Shown here in pieces: positions 41,985 to 50,688 of a DNA stretch of 64,000 bases. The stretch comes from Streptomyces sp. NBC_00663 (GTDB lineage Bacteria > Actinomycetota > Actinomycetes > Streptomycetales > Streptomycetaceae). Position 1 is the first letter of the stretch. Each line of letters begins with the position of its first letter. Location of the stretch: the NCBI RefSeq assembly GCF_036226885.1, contig NZ_CP109027.1:8680001-8744000 (forward strand), read 5' to 3'. Under the pieces are notes generated by a model. The model ran no database searches. It was given only the letters and a program-made list of their open reading frames with translations, and was not told where the DNA came from. The position numbers and the translations under genes are program-made.

Positions 41985-43430
41985 TCACCGCTCGGCGAGC
42001 CGGGCCTCCGCCTCGCGCCACGGCGCCGTGTCCCCCTGGGGCTCGTACCGGGTCAGCGGCTGGGTACGGGTGAGGAGCTGCCGGGAGGTGGCCAGGTCGC
42101 CGACCAGCCCGTGCGCCCGCGCCTGCACCAGCACGTTCCCGAGGGCCGCCGCCTCCGTCGGGCCCGCCACCACCGGCAGCCCGCAGGCGTCGGCGGTCAG
42201 CTGGCACAACAGCGCGTTGCGGGTGCCGCCGCCGACGACGTACACGACGTCGACGGGACGGTCGGCGAGCCGCTGGGCCTCCTCGACCGCCCTGCGGTGC
42301 GCGAGGGCGAGCGAGTCGAGGATGCAGCGCGTGATCTCGCCGGGCGTCCGCGGCACCGGCTGCCCCGAGGCACGGCACGCCTCGGCGATCCGCTCCGGCA
42401 TCCGGCCGGGCGCGAGAAACACGGGATCGGACGCATCCACCACCGACCGCAGCGCCGGCGCCTTGGCCGCGTCGAGGAGCAGCGTCCCCAACTCCGGCTC
42501 GCCCCAGGCCCGTACACACTCCTGGAGCAGCCACAGGCCCATGATGTTGCGCAGATACCGGACCGTGCCGTCGAGCCCCAGCTCATTGGTGAAGTTGGCG
42601 GCCCGGCTCTCCTCGGTCAGCACCGGGGAGTCCAGCTCAAGTCCCGCCAGCGACCAGGTGCCGGTGCAGATGTACGCGAACCGCTCACCGGCCGCGGCCG
42701 GCACAGCGGCCACAGCGGACGCGGTGTCGTGCGAACCGACCGTCGTCACCGGCACGGGCCCGCGCAGCCCCGTCTCCTCCAGCACCTCGGCCCGCAGCAC
42801 CCCCGCCGGATCACCGGGCTGCCGCAGCGGCGCGAACAAATCGAGGTCGATGCCCAGCCGGGAGGCGATGTCGTACGACCACGCGCGCGTCCGGGGATCG
42901 ATCAACTGCGTCGTCGAGGCGTTGGTCAGCTCGGTGCCCTGCTCGCCGGTGAGCCAGTACGTCAGCAGATCGGGGATGAGCAACAGCCGCTGAGCGGCCC
43001 CGAGTTGTTCCTTGGCGGCGGTCAGCTGGTAGAGGGTGTTGAAGGGCGCGTACTGCAACCCCGTTGCCGCGTACAGCTCTTCGGCCGGGACGGTCGCCCA
43101 CACCTTCTCCGCGACCCCCTCGGTGCGGGAGTCCCGGTAATGCACCGGGTTGCCGAGCAGCGCCCCGTCGGCGTCCAGCAGTCCGTAGTCCACGGCCCAG
43201 CTGTCGATGCCGACGGAGTTGACCTGCCCGGCCGCCTTCAGGCCGTCCAACACCCCGGCGTACAGCGAGAGAACGTCCCACCGCAGCCCCTCCGGCACCC
43301 GCACCGGCCGGTTCACGAACCGGTGCGCCTCGGCCAGCTCCAGGCTGTCGGGGCCGACGCGGCCGACCATGACGCGTCCGCTGGACGCGCCGAGGTCGAC
43401 CGCGGCGTACGACTTCACGAGCGCGCTCAT
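41985..43430 (-). CDS. rhaB: rhamnulokinase
   Basis: A 481-residue FGGY-family sugar kinase, phosphorylating L-rhamnulose to L-rhamnulose 1-phosphate. The nucleotide-binding motif AAVDLGASSGRVMVG opens the protein, GIDSWAVDYGLLD is the RhaB-type substrate segment, and VGSHDTASAV and GGGTRNALLCQLTADA are the C-terminal FGGY motifs. Its ATG overlaps the stop of rhaEW (ATGA). Confidence 0.93.
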   Translation of the reverse strand: MSALVKSYAAVDLGASSGRVMVGRVGPDSLELAEAHRFVNRPVRVPEGLRWDVLSLYAGVLDGLKAAGQVNSVGIDSWAVDYGLLDADGALLGNPVHYRDSRTEGVAEKVWATVPAEELYAATGLQYAPFNTLYQLTAAKEQLGAAQRLLLIPDLLTYWLTGEQGTELTNASTTQLIDPRTRAWSYDIASRLGIDLDLFAPLRQPGDPAGVLRAEVLEETGLRGPVPVTTVGSHDTASAVAAVPAAAGERFAYICTGTWSLAGLELDSPVLTEESRAANFTNELGLDGTVRYLRNIMGLWLLQECVRAWGEPELGTLLLDAAKAPALRSVVDASDPVFLAPGRMPERIAEACRASGQPVPRTPGEITRCILDSLALAHRRAVEEAQRLADRPVDVVYVVGGGTRNALLCQLTADACGLPVVAGPTEAAALGNVLVQARAHGLVGDLATSRQLLTRTQPLTRYEPQGDTAPWREAEARLAER

Positions 43431-45466
43431 CGCAGGAAGGCGGCCGCGACGCCGGCGTCGACGGGGACATGCAGACCGGTGGTGTGGGTCAACTCCCCAC
43501 CGGTCAGCGCGAAGACGGCGCCCGCGACGTGCTCGGGCAGCACCTCGCGCTTGAGGATGGTCCGCTGGGCGTAGAACTCGCCCAGCTTCTCCTCCTCCAC
43601 GCCGTACACGGCGGCCCGCTGGGCGCCCCAGCCGGCGGCGAAGATCCCGGAACCGCGCACCACGCCGTCCGGGTTGACCCCGTTGACGCGGATGCCGTGC
43701 TCGCCCAACTCGGCGGCCAGCAGCCGCACCTGGTGGGCCTGGTCGGCCTTGGTGGCGGAGTAGGCGATGTTGTTGGGACCCGCGAAGACGGCGTTCTTGG
43801 AGGCGATGTAGACGATGTCGCCGCCCAGCCCCTGCGCGATCATCACGCGGGCGGCCTCACGCGAGACGAGGAACGAGCCGCGGGCCATGATGTCGTGCTG
43901 GAGGTCCCAGTCCTTGGCGGAGGTCTCAAGAAGCGGCTTGGAGATGGAGATCCCGGCGTTGTTGACGACGAGGTCCACCCCGCCGAAGGCGAGCGCGGCG
44001 GCCTTGAAGGCCTCGGCGATCTGCTCCTCCGAGGTGACATCGACGGTCACGGCGACCGCCTTGTCGGCGCCACCGAGCTCCTCGGCGACCGCGGCGGCGT
44101 TCTCGGCGTTCAGATCGGCGATGACGACACACGCGCCCTCGGCGACCAGCCGGTGCGCGATGGCCTTGCCGATCCCGCTGCCCGCACCCGTGACCAGCGC
44201 GACCCGGGTCGCGAGCGGCTTCGGCTTCGGCATCCGCTGAAGCTTGGCCTCCTCCAGCGCCCAGTACTCGATCCGGAACTTCTCGGACTCCTCGATGGGC
44301 GCGTACGTGGAGACGGACTCCGCGCCGCGCATCACGTTGATCGCGTTGACATAGAACTCGCCGGCCACCCGGGCGGTCTGCTTGTCCTTGCCGAAGGAGA
44401 ACATGCCCACGCCGGGGATCAGCACGATCGCCGGGTCCGCACCGCGCATCGCGGGGGAGTCGGGCAGGGCGTGCCGCTGGTAGTAGGCGGCGTACTCCTC
44501 GCGGTAGGCGGCGTGCAGTTCCTTCAGCCGCGCCACGGCCTCCTCCAGCGGGGCGGCCGGCGGCAGGTCGAGGACGAGCGGCGCCACCTTGGTCCGCAGG
44601 AAGTGGTCCGGGCAGGAGGTGCCCAGCGCGGCGAGCCGCGGGTGCTCGGCACGGGCCAGGAACTCCAGCACCACGTCCGAGTCGTTGAAGTGGCCGACCT
44701 GGGGCCGGTCCTGCGAGGCGATGGCCCGTACATGAGGAGCCAGCGCGGCGGCCCGCTCGCGCCGCTCACCCTCGCCCAGCGCCTCGTACCCCTCGACCAC
44801 CGGCCCGAAGGGCTCGGCCTTGCCGCGCTCGGCGAGGAAGGCCTCGGCGGTACGGATCATGTGCAGGGAGTTGCGCTCGCACTCCTCCGCGGTCGCACCC
44901 CACGCCGTGATGCCGTGCCCGCCCAGGACGACACCGATCGCCTGCGGGTTGGCCTCCTTGATCGCGGCGATGTCCAGGCCCAGCTGGAACCCGGGCCGCC
45001 GCCACGGCACCCAGGCCACGGTGTCGCCGAAGCACTCCGCGGTCAGCTTCTCGCCGTCCGCCGCACAGGCCAGCGCGATCCCGGAGTCGGGGTGCAGATG
45101 ATCGACGTGCGCGGCGTCGACCAGGCCGTGCATCGCGGTGTCGATAGACGGAGCCGCCCCGCCCTTGCCGTGCAGGCAGTAGTCGAACGCGGCGACCATC
45201 TCGTCCTCACGCTCGACGCCCGGGTAGACGTCGACGAGCGCCCGCAGCCGGTCCAGCCGCAGCACGGCGAGGCCCGCCTCGGTCAGCGTCCCGAGGTCCC
45301 CACCGGACCCCTTGACCCACATCAGCTCCACATCACCCCCGGTGACGGGATCACTATCGATACCTTTCGCCGACGCGTTACCACCGGCGTAGTTGGTGTT
45401 ACGGGGGTCGGCACCGAGCCGATGGGAGCGAGCGAGGAGAGCGGCAGCTTCGGGTTGTACAGCCAT
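43427..45466 (-). CDS. rhaEW: bifunctional rhamnulose-1-phosphate aldolase / lactaldehyde dehydrogenase
   Basis: A 679-residue fusion. Residues 1-400 are a class II aldolase (metal-binding VDHLHPDSG and LGGHG), splitting rhamnulose 1-phosphate into DHAP and L-lactaldehyde. Residues 420-679 are a short-chain dehydrogenase (VALVTGAGSGIGKAIA, NNAG, and catalytic YSATK), oxidising lactaldehyde to L-lactate. AAGGAAC precedes the ATG. The fusion replaces separate RhaD and AldA enzymes. A dispersed repeat separates it from rhaI. Confidence 0.93.
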   Translation of the reverse strand: MAVQPEAAALLARSHRLGADPRNTNYAGGNASAKGIDSDPVTGGDVELMWVKGSGGDLGTLTEAGLAVLRLDRLRALVDVYPGVEREDEMVAAFDYCLHGKGGAAPSIDTAMHGLVDAAHVDHLHPDSGIALACAADGEKLTAECFGDTVAWVPWRRPGFQLGLDIAAIKEANPQAIGVVLGGHGITAWGATAEECERNSLHMIRTAEAFLAERGKAEPFGPVVEGYEALGEGERRERAAALAPHVRAIASQDRPQVGHFNDSDVVLEFLARAEHPRLAALGTSCPDHFLRTKVAPLVLDLPPAAPLEEAVARLKELHAAYREEYAAYYQRHALPDSPAMRGADPAIVLIPGVGMFSFGKDKQTARVAGEFYVNAINVMRGAESVSTYAPIEESEKFRIEYWALEEAKLQRMPKPKPLATRVALVTGAGSGIGKAIAHRLVAEGACVVIADLNAENAAAVAEELGGADKAVAVTVDVTSEEQIAEAFKAAALAFGGVDLVVNNAGISISKPLLETSAKDWDLQHDIMARGSFLVSREAARVMIAQGLGGDIVYIASKNAVFAGPNNIAYSATKADQAHQVRLLAAELGEHGIRVNGVNPDGVVRGSGIFAAGWGAQRAAVYGVEEEKLGEFYAQRTILKREVLPEHVAGAVFALTGGELTHTTGLHVPVDAGVAAAFLR

Positions 45467-45504
45467 GACGTCCAGTTCCTTTTAAACAGAGGGTGAGTTG
45501 TCAA

Positions 45505-45545
45505 GGGGCGCGGGGAACTGCGCGACCAGCCACAACCGGCCCGCA
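45505..45545 (+). repeat. dispersed Streptomyces repeat, copy 1
   Basis: The 41-bp stretch beginning GGGGCGCGGGGAACTGCGCG and ending AACCGGCCCGCA, between rhaI and rhaEW, matches a palindromic-ended intergenic repeat found in many Streptomyces genomes. Its GCGGG/CCCGC ends can pair. A second copy in inverse orientation lies at 50606-50647, downstream of rhaQ. Confidence 0.7.
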
Positions 45546-45575
45546 CCCCGCGACGAAACAGATCCAGGCAGACGC

Positions 45576-46736
45576 TTACGCCCCCCACCCGGCCTGCTGT
45601 CCACCCACCCGCTCGGCGACGATCTTCTCCGCCCACCCGGACCGGCGATACGCGGCCATCGGGTCGGCGTCCAACCCCATCTCCTCGCGCACCTCACGAA
45701 GCAACGGCCGCACATCCGTGTTGTACGCGTCCATGATCACGGCGTTGGCCTCAAGGACATCCCCGGAAGCCTGCGCGGCAGAAAGCGCGTCCCGGTCAAC
45801 CAGCAGCGCCTTCGCCGTGGCCTCCTGCACGTTCATCACCGACCGGATGATCGCCGGAATCTTCGCCTCGATGTTGTGGCACTGGTCGAGCATGAACGCG
45901 ACCTCGGGAGTGAACCCACCCCCGCGGACCACCTCGTACATGATCCGGAACAGCTGGAACGGGTCGGCGGCCCCGACCATCAGGTCGTCGTCCGCGTAGA
46001 ACCGCGAGTTGAAGTCGAACCCGCCGAGCTTCCCCTCCCGCAGCAGCGTCGCGACGATGAACTCGATGTTGGTCCCGGGCGCGTGGTGGCCCGTGTCGAC
46101 CACGACCTGCGCCTTCTCGCCGAGCTTGAGGCAGTGGGCGTACGCCGTGCCCCAGTCCGGCACGTCCGTCGAGTAGAAGGCCGGCTCGAAGAACTTGTAC
46201 TCCAGCAGCATCCGCTGCCCGTCGCCGAGCCGCTCGTACACCTCGGTGAGGCCCTCGGCGAGCCGGTCCTGGCGGGCCCGCAGGTCGTCCTGCCCGGGAT
46301 AGTTCGTGCCGTCGGCGAACCACAGCTTCAGGTCCCGGGAGCCGGTCGCGTCCATGATGTCGACGCACTCCAGCAGGTGATCGACGGCCTTGCGGCGGAT
46401 CGCCGCGTCCGGGTGGCAGATGCTGCCCAGCTTGTAGTCGTCGTCCTGGAAGGTGTTGGAGTTGATCGCGCCGAGCTTCACCCCGTGTTCCTCGGCGTGC
46501 TTCGCCAGCGCGGCGTAGTCCTCGACCTTGTCCCAGGGAATGTGCAGCGCGACCGTGGGCGCCACACCGGTGACGGCGTGCACCTGCGCGGCGTCCGCCA
46601 GCTTCTCCTGCGGTGTCCGGGGCACCCCTTGCTGGGCGAACACCTTGAAGCGGGTCCCCGAGTTCCCGTACGCCCACGACGGCGTTTCGACTGCCTGTGT
46701 CTTGAGCGCGGCCTTCACCGCGGCGAGCTCGGTCAC
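45576..46736 (-). CDS. rhaI: L-rhamnose isomerase
   Basis: A 386-residue L-rhamnose isomerase of the RhaI type (TIM barrel, divalent metal dependent), converting L-rhamnose to L-rhamnulose. Core segments are GAINSNTFQDDDYKLGSICHPD, LKLWFADGTNYPGQDDL, EYKFFEPAFYSTDVPDWG and VVVDTGHHAPGTNIEF, holding the metal-binding Glu, Asp and His. The start is GTG at 46736, set by AGGAG; a longer reading would run through the promoter and operator. Confidence 0.93.
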   Translation of the reverse strand: MTELAAVKAALKTQAVETPSWAYGNSGTRFKVFAQQGVPRTPQEKLADAAQVHAVTGVAPTVALHIPWDKVEDYAALAKHAEEHGVKLGAINSNTFQDDDYKLGSICHPDAAIRRKAVDHLLECVDIMDATGSRDLKLWFADGTNYPGQDDLRARQDRLAEGLTEVYERLGDGQRMLLEYKFFEPAFYSTDVPDWGTAYAHCLKLGEKAQVVVDTGHHAPGTNIEFIVATLLREGKLGGFDFNSRFYADDDLMVGAADPFQLFRIMYEVVRGGGFTPEVAFMLDQCHNIEAKIPAIIRSVMNVQEATAKALLVDRDALSAAQASGDVLEANAVIMDAYNTDVRPLLREVREEMGLDADPMAAYRRSGWAEKIVAERVGGQQAGWGA

Positions 46737-46786
46737 TGAGGGCTCCTGTGACGTCGGGTCCGAAGGGTTTCCGAACAGCTTCACTG

Positions 46787-46798
46787 TGAAACGATTCA
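46787..46798. promoter_or_regulatory. candidate RhaR operator O1 (rhaI side)
   Basis: TGAAACGATTCA, a near-palindrome of LacI-family type, lies 7 nt beyond the -10 of the rhaI promoter. It differs from O2 at only two central positions. Confidence 0.65.
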
Positions 46799-46805
46799 AC
46801 ACGGG

Positions 46806-46834
46806 AAAGTATGAGCCGTTCGATGGGGTGTCAA
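46806..46834 (-). promoter_or_regulatory. rhaI promoter
   Basis: On the minus strand, a perfect -35 TTGACA (46829-46834), 17-nt spacer and -10 TACTTT (46806-46811). O1 covers the predicted start of transcription. Confidence 0.7.
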
Positions 46835-46883
46835 GCCCTGCGACCAAGCCGGTTGCTCGTGACCCGGCCGTGACCTATGGCTC

Positions 46884-46898
46884 TCGAAATTTTTTCGA
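46884..46898. promoter_or_regulatory. A/T-rich palindrome upstream of the rhaT promoter
   Basis: TCGAAA (46884-46889) and TTTCGA (46893-46898) around TTT form a perfect 6-3-6 inverted repeat, located 10 bp upstream of the rhaT -35. It differs from the rha operators and may be an activator or second repressor site. Confidence 0.45.
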
Positions 46899-46908
46899 CA
46901 CGAACCCA

Positions 46909-46938
46909 TTGACGTGACATGGGCGCCGTGCCTAACGT
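46909..46938 (+). promoter_or_regulatory. rhaT (rhamnose ABC transporter) promoter
   Basis: -35 TTGACG (46909-46914), 18-nt spacer, -10 TAACGT (46933-46938). O2 follows 14 nt downstream, so a bound repressor would block initiation or elongation. Confidence 0.65.
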
Positions 46939-46952
46939 CCCGGCAACCAAGT

Positions 46953-46964
46953 TGAAACCTTTCA
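46953..46964. promoter_or_regulatory. candidate RhaR operator O2 (rhaT side)
   Basis: TGAAACCTTTCA lies just downstream of the rhaT -10 and matches O1 except for two central bases. With O1 it gives a working consensus TGAAAC-N2-TTCA. Confidence 0.65.
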
Positions 46965-47008
46965 CGACGCCGTGAGGGCAGTCCCCGGGCGTTGTCGAGG
47001 AGCCCCTC

Positions 47009-48526
47009 ATGACCCACCCGTCCGACGCGGGACCGGCCCCGGTGCTGGCGCTCAAGGACATCTCGAAGTCCTTCGGAGCCGTACGCGCCCTGCGGGACGT
47101 CTCCCTGGAGCTGTTTCCCGGCGAGGTCCACGCCCTCGCCGGCGAGAACGGCGCGGGCAAGTCGACTCTGATCAAGACCCTTGCGGGGGTGCACCGACCG
47201 GATGCCGGTCAGGTACTCCTCGACGGCGAGGCCGTCGTCTTCCACGGCCCCGGTGACGCCCGCGACGCCGGTATCGCCGTGATCTACCAGGAGCCCACGC
47301 TCTTCCCCGACCTGTCGATCGCCGAGAACATCTTCATGGGGCGCCAGCCCCGCAAGGCCCTCGGCCGCATCGACCACAAGGCCACCCACGCGGCCACCGC
47401 CGCCCTGATGCAGCGCCTGGGCGTCGAGCTCGACCCCGACCGCCCCGCGCGCGGCCTGTCCATCGCGGACCAGCAGATCGTCGAGATCGCCAAGGCGCTC
47501 TCCTTCGAGGCCCGCGTCCTGATCATGGACGAGCCGACCGCCGCCCTCACCGGCAGCGAGGTCGCCCGCCTCTTCGGCGTCGTGCGCACCCTGCGCGAAC
47601 AGGGCGCGGCCGTCCTCTTCATCTCCCACCGTCTGGAGGAGATCTTCCAGATCTGCCAACGGGTGACCACCCTGCGCGACGGCGCCTGGATCTCCAGCGA
47701 GCCCATCGACGGCATGACCGAGGACGACCTCGTGCGCCGTATGGTCGGCCGCGACCTGGAGGAGCTCTACCCCAAGCAGGACGTCGAGGCGGGCGAGGTG
47801 GCGCTCAGTGTGCGCCGGCTGACCCGCGAGGGCGTCTTCACCGACGTCTCCTTCGACGTCCGGCGCGGCGAGATCGTCGGCCTCGCCGGACTCGTCGGCG
47901 CAGGGCGCACCGAGGTCGCCCGCGCCGTCTTCGGCATCGACCGCTGGGACGCGGGCGAGGTCGAGCTCGACGGGAAGAAGCTCACCAACGGAGCCCCGTC
48001 GGTCGCGATGTCCTCCGGACTCGCCCTCGTCCCCGAGGACCGGCGTGCCCAGGGCCTGGTGATGGACATGTCCATCGAGCGCAACATCGGCCTCACCGGA
48101 CTTCGTACGACCGTGAAGGCCGGCCTGATGGACCGCGGCGCCGAACGCAGCCGGTCCCTCGACTGGGCCGTCAAGCTCCAGGTCAAGTACGCCCGTATCG
48201 CCGACACGGTCAACACCCTGTCCGGCGGCAACCAGCAGAAGGTCGTCCTCGCCAAGTGGCTCGCCACCGGCCCCAAGGTACTGATCGTCGACGAGCCCAC
48301 CCGCGGCATCGACGTCGGCACCAAGGCCGAGGTGCACCGGCTCCTGAGCGAGCTGGCCGCCGACGGTGTGGCGGTCCTGATGATCTCCTCCGACCTGCCC
48401 GAGATCCTCGGCATGGCCGACCGTGTGCTCGTGATGCACGAGGGCCGGCTCACCGCAGAGATCCCGCGCTCCGAAGCAACCGAGGAATCCGTGATGGCAG
48501 CAGCCACCGGGAGGGCCGCCGCATGA
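47009..48526 (+). CDS. rhaT: rhamnose ABC transporter ATP-binding protein
   Basis: A 505-residue double-ABC ATPase of the monosaccharide (RbsA-like) type. The first domain has Walker A GENGAGKST, Walker B VLIMDEPTAAL and signature LSIADQQ; the second has a degenerate Walker A (GLVGAGRTE) but the intact signature LSGGNQQ and VLIVDEPTRGID. This asymmetry is normal for sugar importers. GGAG precedes the ATG. First gene of the rightward rha operon. Confidence 0.93.
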   Translation: MTHPSDAGPAPVLALKDISKSFGAVRALRDVSLELFPGEVHALAGENGAGKSTLIKTLAGVHRPDAGQVLLDGEAVVFHGPGDARDAGIAVIYQEPTLFPDLSIAENIFMGRQPRKALGRIDHKATHAATAALMQRLGVELDPDRPARGLSIADQQIVEIAKALSFEARVLIMDEPTAALTGSEVARLFGVVRTLREQGAAVLFISHRLEEIFQICQRVTTLRDGAWISSEPIDGMTEDDLVRRMVGRDLEELYPKQDVEAGEVALSVRRLTREGVFTDVSFDVRRGEIVGLAGLVGAGRTEVARAVFGIDRWDAGEVELDGKKLTNGAPSVAMSSGLALVPEDRRAQGLVMDMSIERNIGLTGLRTTVKAGLMDRGAERSRSLDWAVKLQVKYARIADTVNTLSGGNQQKVVLAKWLATGPKVLIVDEPTRGIDVGTKAEVHRLLSELAADGVAVLMISSDLPEILGMADRVLVMHEGRLTAEIPRSEATEESVMAAATGRAAA

Positions 48527-48570
48527 GGCCCACCACGACGTCCCCTGTCCTGCGGAGGGCCGCCGCATGA
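48523..48570 (+). CDS. 15-codon mini-ORF coupling rhaT and rhaP
   Basis: A 15-codon reading frame (MRPTTTSPVLRRAAA) begins at the ATG overlapping the rhaT stop (ATGA, 48523-48526) and ends with a stop overlapping the rhaP start (ATGA, 48567-48570). Both junctions carry the same 15-bp sequence GGAGGGCCGCCGCAT, so a short duplication of the gene end probably created it. It may relay ribosomes or be a by-product; no function is claimed. Confidence 0.4.
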   Translation: MRPTTTSPVLRRAAA

Positions 48571-49607
48571 CGGTCACCACCCCCGACAAGACCCCCGTCG
48601 CCGACGTACCCAAGTCCAGTGGCACCCGGCTCGTCGACCGTGTCTTCAAGATGCGCGAACTCGCCATCCTGGTCGTCTTCCTGGTGATGATCGCCATCAC
48701 CCAGGCCGGCAACAGCGAGTTCCTGTCCGAACAGGGCATCAAGGACCTGCTGCTCAACGCGACCATCCTGGTGCTGGTCGCCACCGGCCAGTCCCTGGTC
48801 GTGATCACCCGCAACGTCGACCTGTCGGTCGGCTCGACGCTCGGCATCAGCGCCTTCGCCGCCGGCAACTACCTCCAGGGCGGCGGCAACGCGGTCGTCG
48901 CGATCCTGCTGGCGGTCCTGCTGGGCATCGGCTTCGGTCTGCTGAACGGTCTGCTGGTCAGCCTCGGCCAGGTGCCCGCCCTCGTCGTCACCCTCGGCAC
49001 GCTCTACATCATCCGCGGCATCGACTCCATCTGGGTCGGCTCCCGGCAGATCACCGCGGCGGGCCTCCCGGACGGGTTCATCGACTTCGGCTCCGGCGGC
49101 ATCTCCGCGGTGCCCTACCTGGCGCTGATCGCGCTCGCGGTGCTGATCGCCACGGCGTACTACCTCAAGCACTTCGGCAGTGGCCGTGAGCTGTACGCCC
49201 TCGGCTCCAACCCCGAGGCCGCCCGCCTCGCCGGCATCCCGGTCCGCAAGCGGATCCTGACGGCGTACACCTTCTGCGGCGCCCTCGCCGGACTCGCCGG
49301 CGCCATGTACCTCGCCCGGTTCGGCAACGTCGACTCCGGGACCGGCAACGGCTACGAACTCACCGTCGTCAGCGCGGTCGTCGTCGGCGGTGTCGTCTTC
49401 ACCGGCGGCTCCGGCAGCGTCTACGGCGCGGCCCTCGGCGCACTCCTGCTGACCTCCATCAACAGCGTGCTGCCCGCCCTCGGCGTCAGCTCCGTGTGGG
49501 TGCTCGCCATCAACGGCATCCTGCTCATCCTCGCCATCGCGGTCGACCGGGTCGTCGCGCTGCGCGTGGCCTCGGCCCTGAAGAAGAGGAACGCCCGCCA
49601 TGCCTGA
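48567..49607 (+). CDS. rhaP: rhamnose ABC transporter permease 1
   Basis: A 346-residue RbsC-type permease with eight to ten membrane helices and the family segments TGQSLVVITRNVDLSVGS, LNGLLVSLGQVPALVVTLGTLYIIRG and VVVGGVVFTGGSGSVYG. It pairs with RhaQ in the membrane. GGAGGG lies ideally upstream of the ATG. The gene overlaps rhaQ by 8 bp. Confidence 0.92.
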   Translation: MTVTTPDKTPVADVPKSSGTRLVDRVFKMRELAILVVFLVMIAITQAGNSEFLSEQGIKDLLLNATILVLVATGQSLVVITRNVDLSVGSTLGISAFAAGNYLQGGGNAVVAILLAVLLGIGFGLLNGLLVSLGQVPALVVTLGTLYIIRGIDSIWVGSRQITAAGLPDGFIDFGSGGISAVPYLALIALAVLIATAYYLKHFGSGRELYALGSNPEAARLAGIPVRKRILTAYTFCGALAGLAGAMYLARFGNVDSGTGNGYELTVVSAVVVGGVVFTGGSGSVYGAALGALLLTSINSVLPALGVSSVWVLAINGILLILAIAVDRVVALRVASALKKRNARHA

Positions 49608-50592
49608 GTCACTCACGCGAGCGAGCCGCTGGTCCGGCGCGGTGCGGTGGGACACGATCGTCGGAGCGCTCCTGATCGTCGTGCTCCTGCTGTCCTTCGG
49701 AACGGTCGACGGCTTCGGAAACGCCCTCAACCTGTCCTTCCTGATCGGAAACACCCTTCCGATCGCGTTGATCGCCCTGCCGATGACGCTTCTGGTCGTC
49801 TCGGGCGAGATCGATCTCTCGGTCGCCTCCACCGCCGGCCTCTCCGGCGCCGTGATGGGCGCCCTGTGGAACCAGGGCATGACGATCGAGACGATCATTC
49901 CGATCTGTCTGCTGCTCGGTGTGGTCTGCGGACTGATCAACGGTCTGCTCGTCACCCGGCTCGGACTGCCCTCCCTCGCCGTCACCATCGGCACCCTCGC
50001 CGCCTACCGGGGCATCGCACAGATCGTGCTCGGCTCCGACGCGGTGACCGACTTCCCGACCCAGTACCTGGACTTCGCGGCCGGGCGGATCGGCGACACG
50101 TTCATCCCGTACGCCTTCCTGCCCTTCCTGGCGCTCCTCGTGATCGCAGTGATCGTGCTGCACGCCACCCCGTTCGGACGGTCGGTCTTCGCGACCGGCG
50201 CGAGCGAGGAGGCGGCGCGGTTCGCCGGCATCCGGGTCAAGCGGCAGAAGCTGATCCTGTTCACGGTGACGGGCCTGATGGCCTCGCTCACCGGCATCTT
50301 CTGGGCCCTGCACTACGCGTCCGCTCGGTATGACAACGCGACGGGGCTTGAACTGTCCGTCATCGCCGCGGTGTTGCTCGGTGGCATCGACTTCGACGGT
50401 GGCAGGGGCACGCTCGGTGGGGCCATCGCCGGGGTGTTCCTGCTGGGGGCACTCCAGAACGTGATGAGCCTCCAGGATGTGTCCGCGCAGTCGCAGATCG
50501 TGGTCACGGGTGTGCTGCTGGTGCTGTCTGTGCTGGGGCCGCGCGTCGCCAAGCAGATTGCGGTGGCCAGGGCACGAAGGCTCACGTCGTAG
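49600..50592 (+). CDS. rhaQ: rhamnose ABC transporter permease 2
   Basis: A 330-residue RbsC-type permease, the second half of the channel. Typical motifs are MTLLVVSGEIDLSVASTAGLSGAVMG, LINGLLVTRLGLPSLAVTIGTLAAYRG and AVLLGGIDFDGGRGTLGG. Translation is coupled to rhaP by an 8-bp overlap. A dispersed repeat follows before rhaS. Confidence 0.92.
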   Translation: MPESLTRASRWSGAVRWDTIVGALLIVVLLLSFGTVDGFGNALNLSFLIGNTLPIALIALPMTLLVVSGEIDLSVASTAGLSGAVMGALWNQGMTIETIIPICLLLGVVCGLINGLLVTRLGLPSLAVTIGTLAAYRGIAQIVLGSDAVTDFPTQYLDFAAGRIGDTFIPYAFLPFLALLVIAVIVLHATPFGRSVFATGASEEAARFAGIRVKRQKLILFTVTGLMASLTGIFWALHYASARYDNATGLELSVIAAVLLGGIDFDGGRGTLGGAIAGVFLLGALQNVMSLQDVSAQSQIVVTGVLLVLSVLGPRVAKQIAVARARRLTS

Positions 50593-50605
50593 GCCGTCTC
50601 GAAGC

Positions 50606-50647
50606 TGCCGGTCCGTTGTGGCTGGTCGCGCAGTTCCCCGCGCCCCC
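50606..50647 (-). repeat. dispersed Streptomyces repeat, copy 2
   Basis: The reverse complement of copy 1 with a few differences (GTTGTGGCTGGTCGCGCAG and TTCCCCGCGCCCC are shared). It lies between rhaQ and rhaS, with a run of A residues after it, and could form a hairpin in the rha transcript. Confidence 0.7.
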
Positions 50648-50688
50648 AAAAAAACACTTCACTCACCCTCGTCATAAAGGAAACCGTC

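Noticed and set aside
46806..46847. Longer ATG start of rhaI at 46847
   Set aside because: It would begin upstream of the rhaI promoter and run through the -35, -10 and operator. The GTG at 46736 has AGGAG at correct spacing.
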